Assembly: GCA_046052275.1 (NCBI GenBank)
Contig: JBJOMQ010000125.1
Span: 1-7,375 of the forward strand
Source: UBA668 sp046052275
Lineage (GTDB): Bacteria > Actinomycetota > Acidimicrobiia > Acidimicrobiales > Ilumatobacteraceae
Reading direction: 5' to 3'
Length of the DNA: 7,375 nucleotides
In this document: positions 1 through 5,371 of the stretch, piece by piece
How the letters are laid out: each line of letters starts with the position of its first letter
How positions within the stretch are numbered: the stretch's first letter is position 1
The notes under the pieces: generated by a model
Databases searched by the model: none
Told to the model about the DNA's origin: nothing
The model's input: only the letters and a program-made list of their open reading frames with translations
Translations under genes and position numbers: made by a program

Positions 1-516
1 CGGACAGATGAAGTAGCTGATGCCCCGGTGCTTGGGGGCATCAGGGTCTGTACGGGAGATGAGAATGCCGAACTTCGAGTACTGGGCGAGACTCGTCCAG
101 ATCTTCTGTCCGTTGACGACGAACTCGTCGCCGTCGCGCACCGCTCTCGTGCCGAGGCTGGCGAGATCGCTGCCGGCACCTGGCTCGCTGAAGAGCTGGC
201 ACCACATCTCTTCGCCGGCGAGCATCGGCACCAGGTAGCGCTGCCGCTGCGCCTCCGTGCCGGCATGTACCAGCGTGGGGCCGGCCCAGCCGATGCCGAT
301 GGGGTTCACCGGGCGCCGGACTCCGGCGCGTGCCAGCTCGTCGTCGATCACCAGCTGGTGCACAGGGTCCGCATCGAGACCCCACGGGGAGGGCCAGTGG
401 GGCGCCACATAGCCGGCCTCGGCCAGCTGCCGCCCAGAGGGGCGAGGGTGCCGATCGAGCCACTCGCGCACGGCGACACGACGCGGGTCGTCCTCGGCCG
501 GCAGCTCGAAGTCCAT
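1..516 (-). CDS. Acyl-CoA dehydrogenase (FadE-type), N-terminal part, cut by the left window edge
   Basis: Flavoenzyme of the acyl-CoA dehydrogenase family, expected to insert a trans double bond between C2 and C3 of an acyl-CoA in the cytosol. The 172 codons run from an ATG at 516-514 to base 1 without a stop; the C-terminal half lies outside. Visible are the helical N-terminal domain (WLDRHPRP near residue 19, then VAPHWPSPWG at 37-46) and the middle-domain flavin/substrate signature CQLFSEPGAGSDLA at about 106-119. This is followed by VNGQKIWTS (134-142) and RGISYFICP at the edge. The catalytic base cannot be seen. The start is favoured because MDFELP is typical of the family and a TACGGT hexamer lies six bases upstream, with no clear Shine-Dalgarno. 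It is divergent from the acyl-CoA ligase and closely resembles the second dehydrogenase of the window, so the two are paralogues. The family call is firm; substrate is unknown. Confidence 0.93.
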   Translation of the reverse strand, partial: MDFELPAEDDPRRVAVREWLDRHPRPSGRQLAEAGYVAPHWPSPWGLDADPVHQLVIDDELARAGVRRPVNPIGIGWAGPTLVHAGTEAQRQRYLVPMLAGEEMWCQLFSEPGAGSDLASLGTRAVRDGDEFVVNGQKIWTSLAQYSKFGILISRTDPDAPKHRGISYFICP

Positions 517-522
517 GCGACC

Positions 523-528
523 ACCGTA
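523..528 (-). promoter_or_regulatory. Putative -10 element (TACGGT) for the leftward acyl-CoA dehydrogenase
   Basis: Read on the minus strand, TACGGT matches the actinobacterial -10 consensus TAnnnT and is separated from the ATG at 516 by six bases (GGTCGC). That spacing would put the transcription start on or next to the A of the ATG, giving a leaderless mRNA. No TTGAC-like -35 is visible. Inferred from motif and spacing only. Confidence 0.5.
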
Positions 529-601
529 TTCGTGACGATGGGGGCACCACGACGCTGGCGGATCGGACGCCACCGAATCGGACCACCTCGCTCAGCACCG
601 C

Positions 602-607
602 TACCGT
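602..607 (+). promoter_or_regulatory. Putative -10 element (TACCGT) for the acyl-CoA ligase
   Basis: TACCGT fits TAnnnT and ends eight bases before the ATG at 616. No purine-rich ribosome-binding site lies between them, which suits a leaderless transcript. The same TACCGTCG octamer recurs upstream of the short-chain dehydrogenase. No -35 element is evident. Confidence 0.5.
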
Positions 608-615
608 CGGCTCCC

Positions 616-2235
616 ATGTCAGCGGGCTGGAACATCGCCGAGATCTGGGAGCGCATCGCCGACCGACTTCCCGATGCGCCCGCGCTCGTCGACCAGCGCG
701 GAACGCTGACGTGGGCCGAGTTCGACCGGCGCGCAGACGGCGTTGCCGCCACCCTGCTCGAGCACGGCGCAGGCCACCAGGACAAGGTCGCCCAGTACCT
801 GTACAACTGCCCCGAGTACCTCGAGAGCATGTTCGGCCTCTACAAGGCGGCGCTGGTGCCGGTGAACACCAACTACCGGTACACCGACGACGAGCTCGTC
901 TACCTGTGGGACAACGCCGACGCCGTCGCCGTGGTCTTTCATTCGTCGTTCGCCGAGCGGTGCGCCAGGGTGCGCAATCGCCTGCCGAAGGTGCGGACAT
1001 GGCTGTGCGTCGACGACACGCGCAGCGAATGTCCCGACTGGGCGATCCCCTACGAGTCGGCAGCGACGTCGGCGTCGTCGCGCACCGTGCCGTCGTGGGG
1101 TCGCAGTCCCGACGACCTCTACATCCTCTACACCGGCGGCACGACCGGCATGCCGAAGGGCGTGATGTGGCGACAGGACGACATGGTCGGCAGCCTCGAC
1201 GCGCCGTCGAAACGGCCCCTGCCCTCGGCGCCCGGCTGGGACTCGTTCGACGGTCGCATTGCGGGGCCCGGCCCGCGCAACCTGCCCGCAGCGCCGCTGA
1301 TGCACGGCACCGGCGCATTCAACGCAATGTGGAACCTGATGCTCGGTGGCTCGGTGGTCACGCTGGCGGGTCGGCACTTCGACCCTGTCGAGCTGCTCGA
1401 CGCCATCGAGCACTACCGCGTGAACAGCATGTCGATCGTCGGCGATGCGTTCGCCAAGCCCATCCTGCGCGCCCTCGATGCCGAGCCCGGACGATGGGAC
1501 ATCTCGTCGCTGCGCGTCGTCGTGTCGAGCGGCGTCATCTGGGCATCTGACACCAAGGCGGGCCTGCTGCGTCACAACGAGCGGCTCATCATGATCGACA
1601 GCCTCGGCAGCAGCGAGGCCATCGGCATGGCAACCAGCACCACGACGGCGGCTACCTCAACTGCGCCGGCCTCCACGGCCACCTTCTCACTCGGCCCCAA
1701 CACCAAGGTGCTCACCGAGGACGGCCGAGAGGTGCAACCCGGGAGCGGCGAGCGCGGCCGCGTCGCCCTCCGCGGCCGCACGCCCATCGGCTACTACAAG
1801 GACGAGGCCAAGTCGGCAGCGACATTCGTGGTGGTCGACGGCGTCCGCTGGAGCATTCCCGGCGACTGGGCAGAGGTCGACGCCGACGGCACGCTGCGCC
1901 TCTACGGCCGAGGCAGCCAGTGCATCAACACCGGCGGCGAGAAGGTGTACCCCGAGGAAGTCGAAGAGGCGCTGAAGACGCATCCGTCCGTCGCCGACGC
2001 CGCAGTGGTCGGAGTTCCCGACGAGCGCTTCGGCGAGGCGATCACGGCCCTCGTCGAACTGCACGAGGGCGCAGCGCTCGAGCCGGCTGCACTCGTTGCG
2101 CATGTCCGGGCTCACCACGCCGCCTACAAGGCACCCCGCCACGTGATGGCCATCGACACGGTCGGCCGGGCCGCCAACGGCAAGCTCGACTACAAGCGCC
2201 TGAAGGCGCACGCTCTCGAGCAGCTCGGGCTCTGA
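616..2235 (+). CDS. FadD-type acyl-CoA ligase (ANL superfamily, FadD19-like)
   Basis: Predicted 539-residue ATP-dependent ligase that adenylates a carboxylic acid and transfers the acyl group to CoA, the entry step to beta-oxidation. ANL motifs are in order: P-loop YTGGTTGMPKG at 172-182, SLGSSEA at 329-335 (A5), GDWAEVDADG at 416-425 (A7), YGRG at 430-433 followed by NTGGEKVYPEEVEEAL (A8), and NGKLDY at 521-526 with the predicted adenylation lysine K523. The phrases VMWR after the P-loop, GYYKDE, and INTGGEKVYPEEVE recall the mycobacterial FadD19 group acting on sterol side chains or branched acids; this resemblance is from memory. The reading frame is open further upstream, but ATG 616 gives the family-like start SAGWNIAEIWERIADR and has a TAnnnT box at leaderless distance. 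A Thr/Ser/Ala-rich loop (about 340-357) precedes TFSLGPNTKV. It heads a cluster with the short-chain dehydrogenase 46 bases downstream. Substrate is not determinable. Confidence 0.95.
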   Translation: MSAGWNIAEIWERIADRLPDAPALVDQRGTLTWAEFDRRADGVAATLLEHGAGHQDKVAQYLYNCPEYLESMFGLYKAALVPVNTNYRYTDDELVYLWDNADAVAVVFHSSFAERCARVRNRLPKVRTWLCVDDTRSECPDWAIPYESAATSASSRTVPSWGRSPDDLYILYTGGTTGMPKGVMWRQDDMVGSLDAPSKRPLPSAPGWDSFDGRIAGPGPRNLPAAPLMHGTGAFNAMWNLMLGGSVVTLAGRHFDPVELLDAIEHYRVNSMSIVGDAFAKPILRALDAEPGRWDISSLRVVVSSGVIWASDTKAGLLRHNERLIMIDSLGSSEAIGMATSTTTAATSTAPASTATFSLGPNTKVLTEDGREVQPGSGERGRVALRGRTPIGYYKDEAKSAATFVVVDGVRWSIPGDWAEVDADGTLRLYGRGSQCINTGGEKVYPEEVEEALKTHPSVADAAVVGVPDERFGEAITALVELHEGAALEPAALVAHVRAHHAAYKAPRHVMAIDTVGRAANGKLDYKRLKAHALEQLGL

Positions 2236-2248
2236 CGCCCGAGTTTCT

Positions 2249-2264
2249 CCGCCGCATCCGGCGG
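2249..2264 (+). other. Perfect 6-bp inverted repeat between ligase and short-chain dehydrogenase
   Basis: CCGCCG, a four-base loop CATC, and CGGCGG form a GC-only hairpin 13 bases after the ligase stop and just upstream of the TACCGT box of the next gene. No T-tract follows on either strand, so a classical intrinsic terminator is unlikely. It could weaken read-through, stabilise the ligase mRNA end, or be an operator half-site pair. Short GC palindromes are common in such DNA. Confidence 0.3.
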
Positions 2265-2268
2265 CCGG

Positions 2269-2274
2269 TACCGT
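2269..2274 (+). promoter_or_regulatory. Putative -10 element (TACCGT) for the short-chain dehydrogenase
   Basis: TACCGT lies seven bases before the ATG at 2282, with no Shine-Dalgarno in between. The hexamer and the following CG are identical to the box upstream of the ligase. If active, the short-chain dehydrogenase and downstream genes would have their own leaderless promoter in addition to any read-through from the ligase. Confidence 0.5.
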
Positions 2275-2281
2275 CGCCCGC

Positions 2282-3175
2282 ATGGCAGATCTCGGATTCG
2301 ACGGCAAGGTCGTGGTCATCACCGGCGCAGGCGGCGGCCTCGGACGCCAGCACGCCCTGCTGATGGCACAGCGCGGTGCGCTCGTCGTGGTCAACGACCT
2401 CGGCGGCGCAGTCGACGGCAGCGGGAGCGACAAGGGTGCCGCAGAGCGCGTCGTCGACGAGATCCGCGGCCTCGGTGGCGAGGCCGTCGCCGACACCAAC
2501 TCGGTGAGCACCCCGGAGGGAGGTGCCGCCATCATCGATACGGCAGTGACGGCCTTCGGCCGCGTCGACGTGGTCGTCAACAACGCTGGCATCCTGCGCG
2601 ACAAGGCATTCCACAACATGGAGCCCGACCTGCTCGACCCGGTGCTCGACGTGCACCTGCGCGGCGCGTTCAACGTCACCCGCCCGGCGTGGGCCCTCAT
2701 GCGCGAGCAGGGCTACGGCCGCATCGTGAGCACGTCGTCGGCGGCTGGCATCTTCGGCAACTTCGGCCAGACCAACTACGGGGCCGCGAAGATGGGTCTC
2801 GTCGGTTTCACCCGGGTGCTCGCCGTCGAGGGAGCGAAGTACAACATCAAGGCCAACGCGATCGCACCGCTGGCCTTCACGCGCATGACCGAGAATCTGC
2901 TCGGCGCGCTCGGCGAGAAGCTCGATCCCGCCCTCGTGTCGCCACTCGTGGCCTTCCTGGCGCACGACGACTGCCCCGTGAGCGGCCAGACCTTCAGCGT
3001 CGGCGGCGGCAGGGTGGCCCACGTCTTCATCGCCGAGACGCAGGGCTACTACAACGCTGAACTGTCACTCGAGGACGTGCGCGACCACTGGGACCAGATC
3101 ACCGACCGCACCGGCTTCGCCGTGCCCGGCAACATCGCCGAGGAGACTGCGCTCTTCCTGCCGTTCTTCAAGTGA
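2282..3175 (+). CDS. Short-chain dehydrogenase, MFE-2/Hsd4A-like 3-hydroxyacyl-CoA dehydrogenase
   Basis: Predicted 297-residue cytosolic NAD(P)-dependent oxidoreductase of the classical SDR fold. The cofactor motif TGAGGGLG is at 14-21, with VVVNDLGG following beta-2 (an acidic residue there favours NAD). NNAG is at 100-103, catalytic serine S153 in STSSAAG, and YGAAK at 166-170 supplies Y166 and K170. Length exceeds the usual 250 residues because of a C-terminal extension after the VGGG segment (AETQGYYNAELSLEDVRDHW), as in the dehydrogenase domain of peroxisomal multifunctional enzyme 2 and in mycobacterial Hsd4A (Rv3502c). Those proteins oxidise (3R)-hydroxyacyl-CoA and, for some, 17beta-hydroxysteroids. 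The early glycine motif followed by QHALLMAQRGA and NDLGGAVDGSG also fits this subgroup. It sits between an acyl-CoA ligase and an acyl-CoA dehydrogenase, supporting a beta-oxidation role. The steroid role is inference; the SDR call is firm. Confidence 0.93.
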   Translation: MADLGFDGKVVVITGAGGGLGRQHALLMAQRGALVVVNDLGGAVDGSGSDKGAAERVVDEIRGLGGEAVADTNSVSTPEGGAAIIDTAVTAFGRVDVVVNNAGILRDKAFHNMEPDLLDPVLDVHLRGAFNVTRPAWALMREQGYGRIVSTSSAAGIFGNFGQTNYGAAKMGLVGFTRVLAVEGAKYNIKANAIAPLAFTRMTENLLGALGEKLDPALVSPLVAFLAHDDCPVSGQTFSVGGGRVAHVFIAETQGYYNAELSLEDVRDHWDQITDRTGFAVPGNIAEETALFLPFFK

Positions 3176-3220
3176 CGGTCGCCAGGTGACGCAGCGCACC
3201 GAGGCACACGGGCACGCACC

Positions 3221-3224
3221 GGAG
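3221..3224 (+). promoter_or_regulatory. Ribosome-binding site (GGAG) supporting a GTG start
   Basis: GGAG lies five bases upstream of the GTG at 3230. It is one of the few recognisable Shine-Dalgarno sequences in the window and supports the GTG as start of the second acyl-CoA dehydrogenase. A leader with a ribosome site, rather than a TAnnnT box, suits an internal operon gene. Confidence 0.6.
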
Positions 3225-3229
3225 CAACG

Positions 3230-4345
3230 GTGATCGACGTCGACGACTTCGCGGCTGCCGCCCGGTCGTGGTTGGCCGACAACGCCGAGCACGCGCCACG
3301 CGACTACGGCGCCATCTGCCCGGTCGACCTCGTCGACAGGGGACTCGACTGGCAGCGGCGGCTGTTCGCCGCTGGCTTCGCCGGCATCCACTGGCCGGCC
3401 GAGTTCGGCGGCCGCGGCCTCACGGCCGACCACAACGCAGCGTGGCAGCTCGAGTGCGCCATCGCCGGCGTGCCGAGTGCGTTCAACATGGTGGGCCTCG
3501 TCCTCGCCGGGCAGGCAATCCAGCGGTTCGGCACACCCGACCAGCAGCAGCGACACCTCCGGGCCACGCTGGCGGCGGAGCGCGTGTGGTGCCAGCTGTT
3601 CAGCGAGCCCGGCGCCGGAAGCGACCTCGCCGGGCTGAGCACCAGAGCCGAGCGCGACGGCGACCGCTTCATCGTCAATGGCCAAAAGGTGTGGTGCAGC
3701 GGGGGCCGCTACAGCGACTGGGGGATCCTCATGGCGCGCACCTCGCACGAGGCTCGCTCTCACGAGGGGATCTCGTTCTTCCTGTGCCCGATGCACCTCC
3801 CGGGTATCGACGTGCGTCCGCTTCGACAGATGACCGGCGAGTCGGAATTCGACGAGGTGTTCTTCACCGACGTCGTGCTCGAGGCCGACAGCCTGCTCGG
3901 GCCACTGCACGGCGGGTGGGGCGTGGGCATGGCCGTGCTCACCAGCGAGCGCGGCCACATCGGCACGAGTGTGATCGGACTCGAGCGTCGTCTCGAGCAG
4001 ATGGCGCGGCTCGGCGAGCGCAGCGACATCACGCCGGTGCACGCACAGCGGCTTGCGAGGCTGCTGAGTGCCGGCCATGCGTACCGGTCTCTCGCCCAGC
4101 GTCAGGGACCCGTGGCGAGCACGGCAGCGAGCCTGATGAAGCTCGGCATCACCGAGATGATGTTCGACAGCGCTGCGCTGCGCGCCGACCTCGCCGGCGC
4201 CGAGGCCATGCTCGACGGCCCCGAGTCCTTCGGGATGCTGCAGGCGCCCGGCGGCCGGATCGCCGGCGGCACGAGCCAGGTGCAGCGCACCATCATCGGC
4301 GAGCGACTGCTCGGCCTGCCGCGCGAGCCACGGACAGCAACCTGA
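3230..4345 (+). CDS. Acyl-CoA dehydrogenase (FadE-type), complete
   Basis: Predicted 371-residue FAD-dependent dehydrogenase that would oxidise an acyl-CoA to the 2-enoyl-CoA. N-terminal helices include GFAGIHWPAEFGGRG (about 49-63). The middle-domain signature QLFSEPGAGSD is at 122-132, followed by VNGQKVWCS. The C-terminal domain ends with GGTSQVQRTIIGERLLGLPRE. At the medium-chain enzyme's catalytic Glu position (immediately before GTSQ) there is G346. A candidate alternative base is E240 in TSERGH, which aligns by eye with the helix-G Glu used by isovaleryl-CoA and long-chain dehydrogenases (LERLVL in isovaleryl-CoA dehydrogenase). Start is GTG 3230, supported by GGAG. The stop is one base from the hydrolase ATG, implying co-translation. 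Slightly shorter than the usual 380-400 residues. Some actinobacterial FadE proteins work as alpha2beta2 pairs; pairing with the divergent paralogue at 1-516 is possible but unproven. Confidence 0.94.
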   Translation: MIDVDDFAAAARSWLADNAEHAPRDYGAICPVDLVDRGLDWQRRLFAAGFAGIHWPAEFGGRGLTADHNAAWQLECAIAGVPSAFNMVGLVLAGQAIQRFGTPDQQQRHLRATLAAERVWCQLFSEPGAGSDLAGLSTRAERDGDRFIVNGQKVWCSGGRYSDWGILMARTSHEARSHEGISFFLCPMHLPGIDVRPLRQMTGESEFDEVFFTDVVLEADSLLGPLHGGWGVGMAVLTSERGHIGTSVIGLERRLEQMARLGERSDITPVHAQRLARLLSAGHAYRSLAQRQGPVASTAASLMKLGITEMMFDSAALRADLAGAEAMLDGPESFGMLQAPGGRIAGGTSQVQRTIIGERLLGLPREPRTAT

Positions 4346-4346
4346 G

Positions 4347-5288
4347 ATGCGCGTACCGGCGCACATTCCCTCGACCGACGGCGTCGACGTCGCAGTGCAC
4401 GACCTCGGCCTGCCGTTCATGGGCCTGACCTCGCTCGGCCCATCATTGCTCGGCCCATCACTTCTCGGTGATGAAGCCGACCGCGCCCGTCCGCTGCTCG
4501 TGTCGCATGCCACCGGCTTCCACGGGCGGTGCTACCTGCCGCTCGCTCGCCACCTGGCAGCCCGACCCAGCGCTCCGCTGCGGGCGATTGCATTCGACTA
4601 CCGCGGACACGGCGATACCCCGCGCCCGCACGGCCCGGTCGACTGGCACCGCTACGGCGACGATGTCGAAGCGGTGGCGATGTGGCTGCGCGAGGCCACC
4701 GGCGAGGCTGTCGACGCCTTCGGGCACTCGATGGGCGGCGCCTGCCTGCTGATGGTGGCGGCCCGGCAGCCCGGTCTGTTCCGGCGCCTCGTCGTGTTCG
4801 AACCCATCGTGTTCCCGCCCGAGGGGCTGCGGCCCGAGCATCGCGACGACGCAGACCCTGACGACAATCCGATGGTGCGCGGCGCACGCCGCCGGCGCGC
4901 CGTGTTCGCCAGCCACCAGGCGGCGATCGACAACTACGGTGCCAAGCCACCGCTCAGCATCTTCACCGCCGAGTCGCTCGAGGCGTACGTCGTGCACGGC
5001 TTCACACCCGACCCGGAGGGCGTGCGGCTGAAGTGCTCGCCCGACACCGAGGCAGAGACCTTCGCTACCGGCACCCGTCACGACACGTGGGAGCGGCTGC
5101 CCTCGATCGACATTCCCACGCTGGTGATCGCCGGGCGGGTCGAACAACTGCAGCCCTCGTCGATCTCGAGGGCCATCGCCGACCGACTGCCGCGCGGCCG
5201 CTATCTCGAGCTCGGTCACCTGTCGCACTTCGGCCCGATGAGCCACCCGGGCGAGGTCGCCGACCTCGTCGCCGACGCGCTGTCCTGA
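4347..5288 (+). CDS. Alpha/beta hydrolase
   Basis: Predicted 313-residue soluble alpha/beta-hydrolase fold protein. Visible are the oxyanion-hole segment HATGFHG (54-60), DYRGHGD (84-90), and the nucleophile elbow GHSMGG (126-131) with S128. A C-terminal strand VIAGRVEQLQP (260s) has E266 where an Asp acid is usual, and GHLSHFGP has the probable catalytic H294. Cap-domain sequence lies around 155-235, including an Arg-rich GARRRRAVF stretch. Between the first strands there is an insertion of roughly 20 residues containing a tandem LGPSL repeat. It follows the acyl-CoA dehydrogenase by a single base with no clear ribosome site, so translation is probably coupled. Context suggests an acyl-CoA thioesterase, ester hydrolase or C-C hydrolase in the same catabolic route, but the sequence does not show which. 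Confidence 0.9.
   Translation: MRVPAHIPSTDGVDVAVHDLGLPFMGLTSLGPSLLGPSLLGDEADRARPLLVSHATGFHGRCYLPLARHLAARPSAPLRAIAFDYRGHGDTPRPHGPVDWHRYGDDVEAVAMWLREATGEAVDAFGHSMGGACLLMVAARQPGLFRRLVVFEPIVFPPEGLRPEHRDDADPDDNPMVRGARRRRAVFASHQAAIDNYGAKPPLSIFTAESLEAYVVHGFTPDPEGVRLKCSPDTEAETFATGTRHDTWERLPSIDIPTLVIAGRVEQLQPSSISRAIADRLPRGRYLELGHLSHFGPMSHPGEVADLVADALS
4434..4463 (+). repeat. Tandem 15-bp in-frame repeat inside the hydrolase gene
   Basis: Two copies of CTCGGCCCATCA followed by TTG or CTT (4434-4448 and 4449-4463), with CTCGG of a partial third copy after them. They encode two LGPSL units followed by LGD. The copies differ at two bases. The repeat falls in a loop between the N-terminal beta strands, where length change should be tolerated. 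Confidence 0.85.
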
Positions 5289-5371
5289 CAACTCACTGGT
5301 GCCGGGCAGCATCGCCGGCTGGCCGACAGCATGTCCCAACCCACGCGCACCCCCTCCGTAGAGTCGGCGTC
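5289..5371. other. Intergenic spacer between hydrolase and nuclease genes
   Basis: An 83-bp gap marking the likely boundary of the catabolic cluster. It contains a weak GCCGG/CCGGC inverted repeat (around 5302-5320) without a T-tract, and the TAGAGT box near its right end. I do not see a convincing terminator. Confidence 0.4.
5359..5364 (+). promoter_or_regulatory. Putative -10 element (TAGAGT) for the nuclease gene
   Basis: TAGAGT matches TAnnnT and ends seven bases before the ATG at 5372, with no purine-rich ribosome site between. A leaderless start separate from the upstream lipid genes is inferred. Confidence 0.5.

Larger units (their letters stand above)
517..615. promoter_or_regulatory. 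Divergent intergenic region between acyl-CoA dehydrogenase and acyl-CoA ligase
   Basis: This 99-bp spacer separates the two divergent lipid-catabolic genes and should contain both promoters. It holds a leftward TACGGT and a rightward TACCGT near its two ends, plus a direct repeat of ATCGGAC at 562-568 and 577-583. I see no long palindrome of the kind TetR regulators such as KstR bind. An in-frame ATG at 538 exists, but the 26 residues it would add to the ligase are Arg/Pro-rich and unlike family members. Confidence 0.5.

Noticed and set aside
28..615. Upstream extension of the acyl-CoA ligase reading frame (735-residue version)
   Set aside because: The extension is antisense to a clear acyl-CoA dehydrogenase and has no ligase-family similarity; the family-like N-terminus begins at 616.
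41..1318. 425-residue open frame on the minus strand, overlapping both the leftward dehydrogenase and the ligase
   Set aside because: Extremely Arg/Cys/Pro-rich with no recognisable domain, and in a different frame from the real leftward gene.
1621..1700. Possible compensating frameshifts in the ligase, because another frame here reads with very high third-position GC
   Set aside because: The main frame continues directly into the expected TFSLGPNTKVLTEDG and all later motifs, and the preceding SSEA motif is in the same frame; the alternative frame has no family similarity.
3065..4513. 482-residue open frame on the minus strand
   Set aside because: It lies opposite the SDR end, the acyl-CoA dehydrogenase and the hydrolase start. 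Its composition (Ala, Arg, His, Glu rich, no motif) is typical of antisense frames in high-GC coding DNA.
5302..5320. Intrinsic terminator after the hydrolase gene
   Set aside because: Only a five-base imperfectly placed GCCGG/CCGGC pairing and no T-tract; indistinguishable from background in GC-rich sequence.
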